DNA of 64,000 bases from Oscillospiraceae bacterium. GTDB taxonomy: Bacteria; Bacillota; Clostridia; Oscillospirales; Acutalibacteraceae. The stretch is from assembly GCA_003526845.1 (NCBI GenBank), contig DPVM01000007.1:107174-171173 (forward strand), in the 5' to 3' direction. Below, in pieces: positions 32,709-41,360 of the stretch (within the stretch, counting starts at the first letter, position 1; each line of letters opens with the position of its first letter). The position numbers and the translations under genes were made by a program. A model generated the notes under the pieces. It was not told where the DNA came from. It searched no databases and saw only the letters and a program-made list of their open reading frames with translations.

Positions 32709-34049
32709 ATGAGATTTACTGAAAACGGCAAAAAAATAATATCTGTTTTGTCTGCGGCAGGGTACAAGGCGTATTTTGTCGGCGGCTGTGTGCGCGACTT
32801 TTTTATGCGTCGTCCCTTTAACGATATTGATATTGCGTCTTCGTCAACTCCGATTGAAACCGAAACTGCACTTTCCGCCGCAGGCATTCGCTGTATCGAA
32901 ACGGGCATTAAACACGGCACGGTCACCGCGATTATCAATGGCGAATCTTTTGAAATAACTACATTTCGCTCCGACGGCGAGTATAAGGATAACCGACACC
33001 CCGAAAATGTTTCGTTTGTCACCGATGTCAAAACAGACCTTGCGCGCCGCGATTTTACCGTGAACGCCATGGCTTATAACGAAAATGACGGCTTGGTTGA
33101 TGTTTTCGGCGGTATTGATGATATAAATAACAAAATCATTCGCTGTGTCGGCAATCCCGATAAGCGGTTTAACGAGGATGCTCTGCGCATTATCCGCGCG
33201 CTTCGCTTTTCCTCTGTTCTCGGCTTTGAAATCGAGGGAAATACTCAAAAATCAATTTTCAAAAATAAGGATTTGCTCAAAAATATTGCCGCCGAGCGTA
33301 TTTTTGTCGAGCTAAAAAAACTCCTTTGCGGCGACAATGCCGAGTCTGTGCTCCTTAAATATAAAGAGGTCATCGCAGTTGTTGTTCCCGAGCTTGCGCC
33401 GTGCTTTGATTTTGCACAAAACACAAAATGGCACCTCTACGATGTCTATACACATATTGTAAAATCCGTTGGTTTTTCGCCTAAAACGGACTATATGCGC
33501 CTAACACTCCTTTTGCACGATATCGGCAAGCCGTATTGCCTCAAGGTTGATGACAGGGGAGTGGACCATTTTAAAGGTCATCAGGAAAAGGGAGCAGCCC
33601 TTGCAGAGCGTGCCTTGCGCCGCCTAAAGTGCGACAATGCAACGCTTAAAAAGGTTGTCACACTCATTTCTGTTCACGATGAAAAAATTTATCTCGATTC
33701 AAAAAGCATAAAATATTGGCTTCGCCGCCTCGGCGACAGCGCTACACTCGACTTTCTCGATGTTAAAATCGCCGATATGGAAAGCCATAATCTCGAATTT
33801 GCGGGTCACGAGGTCGAAGAACTTGAGCGAATAAAGCAAAAAGCAATCGAAATTATCAACAGCGGCGACCCGTACCGAATTTCAGATTTAAAAATACGCG
33901 GCAACGATTTAATCTCCGTCGGAATCAGCGGCAAATCAATTTCCGACGCCCTCAATTATCTTGTCGAAAAAGTCAGCGACGATAAATCGCTTAATGATAA
34001 AAACACCTTGCTTAAAATGGCAAAGGAATTTGATGCCCAAACGCATTAA
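32709..34049 (+). CDS. cca: CCA tRNA nucleotidyltransferase with HD domain
   Basis: This 446-residue class II CCA-adding enzyme has the nucleotidyltransferase motif VGGCVRDFFMRRPFNDIDIA near 21, the RRDFTVNAMAYN motif near 115, and EDALRIIRALRFSS near 156. An HD-domain region follows with LLLHDIGKPYC near 268. It builds or repairs the 3'-terminal CCA of tRNAs. The frame is open from a TTG at 32703, but the ATG at 32709 gives the usual start; only a weak ribosome binding site is visible. Confidence 0.93.
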   Translation: MRFTENGKKIISVLSAAGYKAYFVGGCVRDFFMRRPFNDIDIASSSTPIETETALSAAGIRCIETGIKHGTVTAIINGESFEITTFRSDGEYKDNRHPENVSFVTDVKTDLARRDFTVNAMAYNENDGLVDVFGGIDDINNKIIRCVGNPDKRFNEDALRIIRALRFSSVLGFEIEGNTQKSIFKNKDLLKNIAAERIFVELKKLLCGDNAESVLLKYKEVIAVVVPELAPCFDFAQNTKWHLYDVYTHIVKSVGFSPKTDYMRLTLLLHDIGKPYCLKVDDRGVDHFKGHQEKGAALAERALRRLKCDNATLKKVVTLISVHDEKIYLDSKSIKYWLRRLGDSATLDFLDVKIADMESHNLEFAGHEVEELERIKQKAIEIINSGDPYRISDLKIRGNDLISVGISGKSISDALNYLVEKVSDDKSLNDKNTLLKMAKEFDAQTH

Positions 34050-34101
34050 TGCACTGTATAAATTTGTTATAAAAATCCCGATTGTTTTTAGGAGGAAAGA
34101 T

Positions 34102-34638
34102 ATGAAATTCAAAAAAATATTGTCATTGTTTTTAGCCTTTGCAGTGGCTTTCGGAGCCGTTTCTTTCGCTCCTTTTGGAAATAACGGCTCGTTTTTGAAT
34201 TCTGCGATTGTCGCAGAGGCGAAAACGGGAAATTCGGCAACAAAAATGCCTGATGATGCAATCACTTTCAGCAGTACATACAGTGACGAACTTCAAATTA
34301 TTCCGCTTGTAAACAAAAACGGCATTTGCTATTACAATAATAAGGTCATATATTTTTACAGTGTAGCTAATAACACATACAGAAAAGTTTATGATTACAA
34401 CAATAAGGGTACAAACAAAAACAATGTTATGTGCACTTATGCAGATGCCCAAAACGGCAAGTTTTATATTGTTTGGCTCGATTCGTCCGTGAAGAATGAC
34501 TATCACTATTATATCGACGAGTTTGATGCTGCGTCCGAAAAAATTGTTTCCACAAAGGATGCATCATCATTTGTCGGCAAAAATATAAAACTCTATTCCG
34601 GCTGGAGCAAGGCAAAGGCTGTCAAAACCAAAAAGTAA
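34102..34638 (+). CDS. Secreted protein of unknown function
   Basis: 178 residues. AGGAGG precedes the ATG at 34102, which opens a signal peptide (KFKKILSLFLAFAVAFGAVSF) ending near VAEAKTG at about 41. The mature part (CYYNNKVIYFYSVANNTYRK, YADAQNGKFYIVWLDSS) has alternating hydrophobic and aromatic beta-strands resembling one or two blades of a propeller, too short for a full ring. It may oligomerise or bind a wall component. It is monocistronic, between the cca gene and a terminator. Confidence 0.65.
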   Translation: MKFKKILSLFLAFAVAFGAVSFAPFGNNGSFLNSAIVAEAKTGNSATKMPDDAITFSSTYSDELQIIPLVNKNGICYYNNKVIYFYSVANNTYRKVYDYNNKGTNKNNVMCTYADAQNGKFYIVWLDSSVKNDYHYYIDEFDAASEKIVSTKDASSFVGKNIKLYSGWSKAKAVKTKK

Positions 34639-34656
34639 TTAAAATTACAAATAATT

Positions 34657-34706
34657 AAAAACTCCGATGTGTTACGGAATAATTCGTAATATTTCGGAGT
34701 TTTCTT
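34657..34706 (+). terminator. Terminator of the secreted protein gene
   Basis: AAAACTCCGA pairs with TCGGAGTTTT, with an inner TTACG/CGTAA stem. Confidence 0.75.
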
Positions 34707-34734
34707 ATTTCAGCAATACCAATCCATAAAACAA

Positions 34735-34765
34735 AAAGGCTTTGACCGTTACAGTCAAAGCCCGA
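34735..34765 (-). terminator. Terminator after the rodA-like gene
   Basis: GGCTTTGAC and GTCAAAGCC form a 9-bp stem with a 7-base loop. On the minus strand it is followed by TTTTTG. Confidence 0.75.
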
Positions 34766-34822
34766 TTTTGTTTTATCTATTAAGTTCTATTTTGCAATAT
34801 AAAATTGCGGCAGTAATATGTC

Positions 34823-35986
34823 CTATTTCGTGTAGAAAAGTGTTTCCTGCGTTGTTCGCGAATATCTGTAAACCGACAGTGCAATACCAAGCGCCAGATA
34901 TATGCAAAGCGATGACGAGCCACCTGCTGAAAACAACGGCAGTGTAATACCGATACAAGGCAAAAGCGAAAGTTCCATTCCTATGTTTACAAGCATTTGT
35001 GCAAACAGCATAACCGATATTCCGCTACACATAAGGTATCCTACATTATCTCTTGCGCTCATTGCCGTTTTGAGCACCCTCAGCACAAGAAAACCGAGTA
35101 TCAAAACCACAAACAGTGCGCCGATAAAGCCAAGCTCCTCGCCCGCAACCGACAAAATCATATCGTTTTGATTTTCAGGCACAGCGCCGCTTTGAGTCAT
35201 CGAGCCTTTTAAATAGCCTTGTCCCAAAAGTCCGCCCGAGCCGAGTGCAATTTTGCCGTTGGTTTGCTGATACATTACATCCGCAAAGTCATTCGGATAA
35301 AACAGCGCAACAATTCTCTGCCTTTGAATACCGTTTATGATTCCGACCTTCCACGCAACAGTAAATCCTACGATTATTGCGCATATTCCGGCAACGAAAT
35401 ACCCAATGTTTACCCTTGCGAAAAAAAGCATTCCGATAAACATCACAAGGAAAATAAGCGCGGAACCTGCGTCACCCGTCATCATTACAAGACCTATCGG
35501 CACCGCTCCGTGAATAACAAGCGGAATAATTGTCTTTATTTTGTTGATTTTGTCCCTCACTAAATCAAGATGATAGCTGAAACTTATAATAAAACCAACC
35601 TTTAAAAGCTCCGACGGCTGAAAATAAAATATTTTCAAATCAATCCACGATTTTGCATCCTGCCTTGCAGACGGTGCAACGCCGAAGAAAAATGTGTATA
35701 CCATCAGCGCCGCGCATCCTGCGGCAATTATCGGCCATAGTTTTGATATAATCTCGTAGTCAATGTTTGACACAATAATCGCAATAATTACACCAAGCAA
35801 AACAGACACAATCATCGACCTTACATCCGATGATATGATTTTGCCGTCCTTAAGCGACGAGTGCGTCGCACTGTAAACAAGGCTCAGCCCGTATGCCGAT
35901 GCAATAAGTGCAGATAGGAGCGTCACAAAATCAGTTCCCTTGAGAAAGGTTAAAAACGACTTTTCTCTGTTTATTGAATTTTTCAT
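34823..35986 (-). CDS. RodA/FtsW/SpoVE-family peptidoglycan glycosyltransferase
   Basis: This 387-residue SEDS protein has about ten membrane helices and the family motifs WIDLKIFYFQPSELLK near 115, GDAGSALIFLVMF near 170, QRIVALFYPNDFADVMYQ near 222, and the ENQNDMILSVAGEELGFIG and LPLFSAGGSSSL motifs toward the end. SEDS enzymes polymerise lipid II with a partner class B PBP. The absence of mreBCD or ftsQ neighbours prevents telling RodA from FtsW or SpoVE. The frame is open to 36001, but AAAGGAG points to the ATG at 35986. A TTGAAA-17-TATAAT promoter lies upstream. Confidence 0.88.
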   Translation of the reverse strand: MKNSINREKSFLTFLKGTDFVTLLSALIASAYGLSLVYSATHSSLKDGKIISSDVRSMIVSVLLGVIIAIIVSNIDYEIISKLWPIIAAGCAALMVYTFFFGVAPSARQDAKSWIDLKIFYFQPSELLKVGFIISFSYHLDLVRDKINKIKTIIPLVIHGAVPIGLVMMTGDAGSALIFLVMFIGMLFFARVNIGYFVAGICAIIVGFTVAWKVGIINGIQRQRIVALFYPNDFADVMYQQTNGKIALGSGGLLGQGYLKGSMTQSGAVPENQNDMILSVAGEELGFIGALFVVLILGFLVLRVLKTAMSARDNVGYLMCSGISVMLFAQMLVNIGMELSLLPCIGITLPLFSAGGSSSLCIYLALGIALSVYRYSRTTQETLFYTK

Positions 35987-36013
35987 TTGCGCTCCTTTCA
36001 AATTGGTATTACT

Positions 36014-36042
36014 ATTATATTATCAATTGCTCTGTTTTTCAA
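36014..36042 (-). promoter_or_regulatory. Promoter of the RodA/FtsW gene
   Basis: TTGAAA, a 17-base spacer and TATAAT on the minus strand, 28 bases ahead of the ATG. Confidence 0.6.
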
Positions 36043-36068
36043 TATAATAATTGTAAATGTTTTGTTAT

Positions 36069-36096
36069 TTGATTATTTTTTATAATGTGCTATAAT
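36069..36096 (+). promoter_or_regulatory. Promoter of the fhs operon
   Basis: TTGATT, a 16-base spacer and TATAAT, 34 bases ahead of the fhs ATG. Confidence 0.5.
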
Positions 36097-36129
36097 ATAT
36101 CACACTAATAATATTATAGGAGTTAATAT

Positions 36130-37797
36130 ATGCTCACGGATATTGAAATTGCACAAAACGCAAAAATGAAAAATATAACCGATATTGCCTCCGATTTGGG
36201 CATCTCTGCCGACGAAATCGAGCCTTACGGTCATTATAAAGCAAAAATTTCCGATTCTGTTATGAAACGCCTTGCCGATAAAAAGAACGGCAAGCTTGTT
36301 CTTGTAACCGCTGTCAATCCGACACCGGCAGGCGAGGGCAAAACAACCGTTTCAATCGGTCTCGGTCAGTCTATGAATAAAATCGGCAAAAAAACAATCG
36401 TTGCATTGCGTGAGCCGTCGCTCGGTCCCGTTTTCGGCATTAAGGGCGGCGCCGCAGGCGGCGGATATTCGCAGGTCGTTCCTATGGAGGACATCAATCT
36501 CCATTTCACGGGCGATATGCACGCCATCACCTCTGCCAACAACCTTATGTGCGCAATGCTTGATAACAGTATTCAGCAGGGGAACGAGCTTAATATCGAC
36601 CCTCGCCAAATTCAGGTTAAGCGTTGCCTTGATATGAATGACCGCGCACTCCGCAACATTATTTGTTCGCTCGGCGGCAAACTCAACGGCGTTCCGCGAG
36701 AGGACCATTTTTGCATCACTGTTGCAAGCGAGGTTATGGCAATCCTCTGCCTTGCAAGCGATATTTTCGATTTGAGAGAAAGACTCGGCAATATTCTTGT
36801 TGCCTACACATATGACGGCGAGCCTGTTTATTGCAGAGATATTAAAGCAAATGGCTCGATGACCGTTCTTTTAAAAGACGCAATTAAGCCAAACCTCATT
36901 CAAACTCTCGAAAATACACCGGCAATTATGCACGGCGGTCCATTTGCAAATATCGCTCACGGCTGCAACTCTCTTCGTGCAACAAAAACGGCGCTCAAGC
37001 TTGCCGATTATACAATCACCGAGGCAGGCTTCGGCTCTGATCTCGGCGCGGAAAAGTTTCTTGATATTAAATGTCGATTCGGCGGATTAAAACCCGATTG
37101 CATCGTTCTTGTTTCAACCGTTCGCTCAATGAAATACAACGGCGGCGTTGCAAAGGAGGACTTGAAAGAGGAAAATCTCGAGGCTCTCAAAAAAGGCTCG
37201 GCAAACCTCGGTGCTCATATCGACAATCTTCATAAATTCGGTGTTCCTGTTGTAGTTGCAATCAACCATTTTTATGCCGACACTCAGGCTGAAATTGATT
37301 TTATCGAGGATTATTGTAAATCAAAAGGCGCTGATTTCGCTGTCACAAAATGCTTTGCCGAGGGCGGAGCAGGCGGCACCGACCTTGCCGAAAAGGTGGT
37401 TTCAGCATGCGAAAAGGAAAATGATTTTAAATTCCTTTATGACCTTGATATGCCGCTTTATGAAAAAATTGAAAAAATTGCCAAGGAAATTTACGGCGCT
37501 GACGGCGTTGATTATACAAAACAGGCAAAAACAGCGCTTGACGGCTTTATTAAGCTCGGCGCAGACAAAATGCCGGTATGTATGGCTAAAACGCAGTACA
37601 GCCTTTCCGACAATCCAAAACTTCTCGGCAAGCCTGAGCATTTCAGAATCACCGTTTCGTCGGCTTCTCTTTCAAACGGCGCCGGTTTTGTTGTTTGCCA
37701 AACAGGCAATGTTATGATTATGCCCGGTTTGTCAAAATCGCCTGCCGCTTACAGAATTGATATTGACGAAAACGGCAATACCGTGGGGCTTTTCTGA
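36130..37797 (+). CDS. fhs: Formate-tetrahydrofolate ligase
   Basis: With 555 residues this is full length for the family. Visible: the ATP-binding VNPTPAGEGKTTVSIGLGQ near 60, ALREPSLGPVFGIKGGAAGG near 96, DIHLHFTGDMHAI-like sequence at about 125, and TEAGFGSDLGAEKF near 300. It ligates formate to tetrahydrofolate, using ATP, to form 10-formyl-THF for purine synthesis or C1 metabolism. AGGAG precedes the ATG. The stop overlaps tsaE (TGATG), linking it to the tRNA modification genes downstream. Confidence 0.96.
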   Translation: MLTDIEIAQNAKMKNITDIASDLGISADEIEPYGHYKAKISDSVMKRLADKKNGKLVLVTAVNPTPAGEGKTTVSIGLGQSMNKIGKKTIVALREPSLGPVFGIKGGAAGGGYSQVVPMEDINLHFTGDMHAITSANNLMCAMLDNSIQQGNELNIDPRQIQVKRCLDMNDRALRNIICSLGGKLNGVPREDHFCITVASEVMAILCLASDIFDLRERLGNILVAYTYDGEPVYCRDIKANGSMTVLLKDAIKPNLIQTLENTPAIMHGGPFANIAHGCNSLRATKTALKLADYTITEAGFGSDLGAEKFLDIKCRFGGLKPDCIVLVSTVRSMKYNGGVAKEDLKEENLEALKKGSANLGAHIDNLHKFGVPVVVAINHFYADTQAEIDFIEDYCKSKGADFAVTKCFAEGGAGGTDLAEKVVSACEKENDFKFLYDLDMPLYEKIEKIAKEIYGADGVDYTKQAKTALDGFIKLGADKMPVCMAKTQYSLSDNPKLLGKPEHFRITVSSASLSNGAGFVVCQTGNVMIMPGLSKSPAAYRIDIDENGNTVGLF

Positions 37798-38225
37798 TGC
37801 AGGAATTTGTTACCCACAGCTATGAGGAAACCCTGCAAATGGCGGCTGATTTTGCAAAAACAGTCAAAAAAGGTACTGTTATCGGCTTTATCGGCGGACT
37901 CGGTATGGGCAAAACCGCCTTTACCTCAGGCTTTGTTAAGGGGCTTGGCATAAACGCCGATGTTTCATCGCCCACATTTGCCATTTGCAACGAATATATA
38001 GGCAATGATTGCCGCGTTTATCACTTCGATATGTATCGTATCGAAAGTTGGGACGATTTGTATTCCACCGGCTTTTTTGATTATATCGATTCGGGCGCAT
38101 ACATTCTTGCCGAGTGGAGCGAAAATATTTTCGGCGCATTGCCGGACGATTCTGTTATTATTGAGATTGAAAAGCTCGGCGACAATGACAGACGGTTTAA
38201 AATAATGAATAAAACAGAGGTTTAA
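37797..38225 (+). CDS. tsaE: tRNA t6A biosynthesis ATPase TsaE
   Basis: 142 residues with the Walker A motif GGLGMGKTAFT near 33, SSPTFAICNEY near 59, VYHFDMYRIESWDDL near 74 and AEWSENIFGALPDD near 103. TsaE is the ATPase that drives turnover of the TsaB-TsaD complex making N6-threonylcarbamoyladenosine at A37 of ANN-decoding tRNAs. The start overlaps the fhs stop, and tsaB follows after 3 bases. tsaD is not in the window. Confidence 0.94.
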   Translation: MQEFVTHSYEETLQMAADFAKTVKKGTVIGFIGGLGMGKTAFTSGFVKGLGINADVSSPTFAICNEYIGNDCRVYHFDMYRIESWDDLYSTGFFDYIDSGAYILAEWSENIFGALPDDSVIIEIEKLGDNDRRFKIMNKTEV

Positions 38226-38228
38226 CAA

Positions 38229-38894
38229 ATGCTTTTATCTCTTGATTCAAGCGCTGTCACCGCCTCGGTCGCACTTACCGACGGCGACAGGGTGATAAAA
38301 AGTGAATTTGTCAATTCGGGCTTGACCCACAGCGAAACTCTTCTCCCGATGGTTAAAAGAGTTATGGGCGACAATGAATTTTCAAGCCTTGATGCCGTTG
38401 CAATCACCGCCGGACCCGGCTCGTTTACCGGTGTCAGAATAGGCGTCGCCACACTCAAGGGAATTGCCTTTGCCGGCAATATTCCATGCTACGGTGTTTC
38501 AACACTTGAGGCAATCGCATATAATTTTGTTGACGAAAATTGCGTTGTCTGCGCCGTTATGGACGCACGCCGAATGCAGTTTTACAATGCGATTTTTAAG
38601 GTCGAAAACGGCATCGTGTCTCGTATTACTCCCGACCGTGCAATTTCAATTGACGATTTGCGCGAGGAGCTGAAACAATACGATTCTGTCATTATCGCAG
38701 GCGACGGAGCGGCTCTTTGCAGTCAAAATATCGCTCTCGATAATTGCAAAATCGCCGCTGATGACAAAATTTATCAAAATGCGCTTTCGGTTGCGAAATG
38801 CGTTAAAAATAAAAAAGCAATTGCGCCGTCTGCTCTTATGCCGGTTTATCTCCGTCAGTCGCAGGCAGAGCGCGAGTTAAAATTAAAACGCTGA
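38229..38894 (+). CDS. tsaB: tRNA t6A biosynthesis protein TsaB
   Basis: 221 residues of the ASKHA fold: LSLDSSAVTASVAL at the start, SGLTHSETLLPMV near 33, and AVAITAGPGSFTGVRIGVAT near 58, the family signature, then GVSTLEAIAYNF near 88. It partners TsaD in t6A synthesis. It lies 3 bases after tsaE with tight spacing. A short hairpin with T5 at its stop may end the operon, though rpiB follows in 82 bases. Confidence 0.94.
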   Translation: MLLSLDSSAVTASVALTDGDRVIKSEFVNSGLTHSETLLPMVKRVMGDNEFSSLDAVAITAGPGSFTGVRIGVATLKGIAFAGNIPCYGVSTLEAIAYNFVDENCVVCAVMDARRMQFYNAIFKVENGIVSRITPDRAISIDDLREELKQYDSVIIAGDGAALCSQNIALDNCKIAADDKIYQNALSVAKCVKNKKAIAPSALMPVYLRQSQAERELKLKR

Positions 38895-38907
38895 TTTTCA
38901 GCCTTTT
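38890..38907 (+). terminator. Weak hairpin with T-tract at the end of tsaB
   Basis: GCTGA/TCAGC with a 3-base loop followed by C and T5; the TGA is the tsaB stop. A separate 7-bp inverted repeat GGCTACA/TGTAGCC (38930-38957) lies in the rpiB leader. Confidence 0.4.
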
Positions 38908-38976
38908 TGCTTTCTTATCGGCTACATAAGGGGCAATGTTCAATTTATTTGTAGCCTGAAAGGTAAAGGTTTTATT

Positions 38977-39426
38977 ATGGTAGTTTTAGGTTCGGACCAC
39001 GCAGGTTATCCGCTTAAACTCGAAATTATTGAGCATTTAAAGGAAAACGGCATTGATTATATTGATGTCGGTTGTTATTCGCCTGAGAGATACGATTATG
39101 CCGTTGCTGCCCAAAAAGCGTGTGACAAGGTTGTTTCGGGCGAGGCTGACAAGGCAATTCTCTGCTGCGGCACGGGAATAGGCATTTCAATGGCGGCAAA
39201 TAAGGTTAAGGGTATTCGTGCAGCTTGTTGCAGCGACTATTTCAGCGCAAAATATACACGCGCTCATAACGACGCAAATTGCCTTTGCATGGGCGCAAGA
39301 GTAGTCGGCGCAGGTCTTGCAATCGAACTTGTTGATGTTTTTCTCAATACGGAATTTGAGGGCGGAAGACACCAAACAAGGATTGACCAAATCGCCGATA
39401 TTGAAAACGGCAAAAAATTATATTGA
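38977..39426 (+). CDS. rpiB: Ribose-5-phosphate isomerase B / sugar-phosphate isomerase RpiB
   Basis: 149 residues with the family N-terminus GSDHAGYPLKLEI near 5, YSPERYDYAVAAQKAC, the catalytic Cys region LCCGTGIGISMAANKVKGIR near 66, and the His-bearing SAKYTRAHNDANCL near 92. It interconverts ribose 5-phosphate and ribulose 5-phosphate. AAAGG precedes the ATG. It would connect the arabinose genes and transketolase in this window. Confidence 0.94.
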   Translation: MVVLGSDHAGYPLKLEIIEHLKENGIDYIDVGCYSPERYDYAVAAQKACDKVVSGEADKAILCCGTGIGISMAANKVKGIRAACCSDYFSAKYTRAHNDANCLCMGARVVGAGLAIELVDVFLNTEFEGGRHQTRIDQIADIENGKKLY

Positions 39427-39456
39427 TAAATTGTCGGCTGTGCAAATCGGCAATAT

Positions 39457-39494
39457 AAAACGGCGGCGGAAAAATCAATTTCCGCCGCCGTTTT
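39457..39494 (+). terminator. Strong terminator after rpiB, shared with the convergent gene
   Basis: AAAACGGCGGCGGA and its complement flank a 10-base centre that extends the pairing (GAAA/TTTC); a T4 follows. Confidence 0.85.
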
Positions 39495-39513
39495 GCGTCT
39501 TGTTTTATTTGCG

Positions 39514-40572
39514 TTATTTGCTCCATTTCAACGCTTTGATACTGAAACCGAGTGACATATCAAGTTGGTTTTTCTGAATGATTGCGGTAACTTTCTTTTT
39601 GTCGCATCCCTTAACCGTGCATTCTACCTTGTAATAGTTGTTGTTTCCGAGGCTTTCTATTCTTGTGATTGAAACAGAGTGTGTCTGATTTTCAAAATTT
39701 GAAATCGAAAATGTATCGTTGTTTGCAATATAGCTTATGTTCTTGTTTTTGTCGCTGTTGCAGTTTGTTTTGTAGTTTACAACTGTTTGACCGAAGTATT
39801 TAAACAAATCAAGCACAATCGTTCCCGATGCGTAGGTGTTCGTTTTCAAGCCCTCGCGCTCTGCCATCCAAAGTGCGGCATGATTTGCGGCACCTGTCGG
39901 GATACCGTTTGCATTTTCATAGTTGTATCGATAAAGATACGGCACCTCAAGCATTGATTTGATTGCCTGCTGGTCCTGAGAGTCGAATGTAACCGCCGTT
40001 CCGCTTGCCGATGTAGACGGCACCTTGTCTTTTGAAACGGGGAGAGTGGTGTATTTTGAATCTGTTGTCGATTCACCGCTGTGCTTTTTTGCTGTTGTCG
40101 ATTTCTCGGTTGTGTGCTTTTTTGTTGTCGGAAGTTTTCCGTTTTGCGCTGTCGTTGCGCTTGCGTTTGTCGATGATGGTTTTTCAACACTCATTGTGAC
40201 CTCGTTGCCGTTCGCGTCGGTTACGGTGTTTCCGTCGGAGTCGATGGGGACTTTCACAACATTTCCGTTTTTGTCCGTCGTTTCCTTATATAATACTTTT
40301 TCGGTTACTTTCTTTCCGTTTTCGTCGGTAACTTCTTTGCCGTTTTCGTCTGTCACAACAACATATTCTTCGCCGAAAATATTGTCACTTTTTTCAAGAT
40401 CTTCTACTGCGGCAGAACCCGTCGACGCAGTGCCGTTTTTCTTTGACATAAATTCGTTGACAATGCAAAAAATTCCCGCACCGAGAAATGCAATAACGAT
40501 TATAAGTGCAAGCACCATTATCGCCGTGCGTTGTTTTCCGTTCGGCGCTTGTGTTTTATTCTTGTTTCCCAA
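39514..40572 (-). CDS. Membrane-anchored extracytoplasmic protein with a repeat-rich linker
   Basis: About 352 residues, type II topology: a basic N-terminus, one membrane helix (AIMVLALIIVIAFLGAGIFCI) near 19-40, then an extracytoplasmic linker. The linker holds a degenerate repeat VTDENGK (EYVVVTDENGKEVTDENGKK, then TTDKNGNVV, TDANGNEVT, residues about 75-140), a Thr/Ser/Lys-rich stretch to about 205, and a C-terminal domain of about 145 residues (SMLEVPYLYRYNYENANGIP onward) that I do not recognise. GGGAG stands 7 bases before a TTG at 40572, chosen as the start because the only ATG there is out of frame. Confidence 0.7.
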   Translation of the reverse strand: MGNKNKTQAPNGKQRTAIMVLALIIVIAFLGAGIFCIVNEFMSKKNGTASTGSAAVEDLEKSDNIFGEEYVVVTDENGKEVTDENGKKVTEKVLYKETTDKNGNVVKVPIDSDGNTVTDANGNEVTMSVEKPSSTNASATTAQNGKLPTTKKHTTEKSTTAKKHSGESTTDSKYTTLPVSKDKVPSTSASGTAVTFDSQDQQAIKSMLEVPYLYRYNYENANGIPTGAANHAALWMAEREGLKTNTYASGTIVLDLFKYFGQTVVNYKTNCNSDKNKNISYIANNDTFSISNFENQTHSVSITRIESLGNNNYYKVECTVKGCDKKKVTAIIQKNQLDMSLGFSIKALKWSK

Positions 40573-40728
40573 ACATAACACTCCCGTAAAATTTTTTATT
40601 GTCACTATTATATATTTTAAACACTCTCTTGTAAATAGAATACATAAATTTTGAACAATTTCTTAACTGTTAATTCATAATATTTACATAATTTATACAA
40701 CGCTATACAATTAAAGACAGGTGATTTG

Positions 40729-41256
40729 ATGAAAAAAACTAAAATAACCGCGCTGTCGGGTATGCTGGCGGCTTTGACGGTTTTGTTCCTGTTTTTCGGC
40801 TCTGTCGTGCAGATTTTTGCTTATGTCGCACCGCTGATTTCGGGACTGATTATGATAATTTTAATTAATAATGTCAATAAACGCTCGGCTTGGACCGTAT
40901 TTGTCGTGTCATCACTGGTTGCAGTTTTTCTCCTGCCCGATAAGGAATGTGCGCTGACCTATGTTTTCTTTTTCGGTTGGTATCCGATGGTTAAAGACTC
41001 GTTCGACAAAATCAAAATAAAAATTTTGAGAATTGTTGCTAAGTTTGCCGTATATAATGTCGCCGTTGTTTTTTCACAGCTTGCTTGCATTTATGTTTTC
41101 GGCATTCCGTTCGACAATGTTTTCGGCGTGTGGGGAATAGTGATTTTGCTTTTGCTTGCAAATCTGTTTTTCGCTTTGTATGACAGGCTTTTTGTCTTGC
41201 TCTCGTTTATTTATATGAAAAAATATTATTCAAAGGTCAAGCGATTTCTAAAATAA
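40729..41256 (+). CDS. Membrane protein, possibly ECF-transporter S-component-like
   Basis: 175 residues with five or six membrane helices. The start ITALSGMLAALTVLFLFFGS and IFAYVAPLISGLIMII resemble the first helices of energy-coupling-factor substrate-binding proteins, but length and motifs are not decisive and no ECF ATPase or T component is nearby. AGGTGA stands before the ATG. It is a single gene between divergent and downstream units. Confidence 0.6.
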   Translation: MKKTKITALSGMLAALTVLFLFFGSVVQIFAYVAPLISGLIMIILINNVNKRSAWTVFVVSSLVAVFLLPDKECALTYVFFFGWYPMVKDSFDKIKIKILRIVAKFAVYNVAVVFSQLACIYVFGIPFDNVFGVWGIVILLLLANLFFALYDRLFVLLSFIYMKKYYSKVKRFLK

Positions 41257-41299
41257 TTCTTAATTTTCCTTATTTGTTATAAATTATTATGTTAATATA

Positions 41300-41328
41300 T
41301 TGAATTATCGTTTTCGTTGTTGTAAAAT
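41300..41328 (+). promoter_or_regulatory. Promoter of the arabinose operon
   Basis: TTGAAT, a 17-base spacer and TAAAAT, 32 bases ahead of the kinase ATG. No AraR-like palindrome was recognised. Confidence 0.5.
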
Positions 41329-41360
41329 AACAGTGAAATAATATATTTGCGGAGGTATTT

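Noticed and set aside
36000..36129. A riboswitch ahead of fhs
   Set aside because: The leader after the promoter is only about 30 bases, too short for a folate riboswitch.
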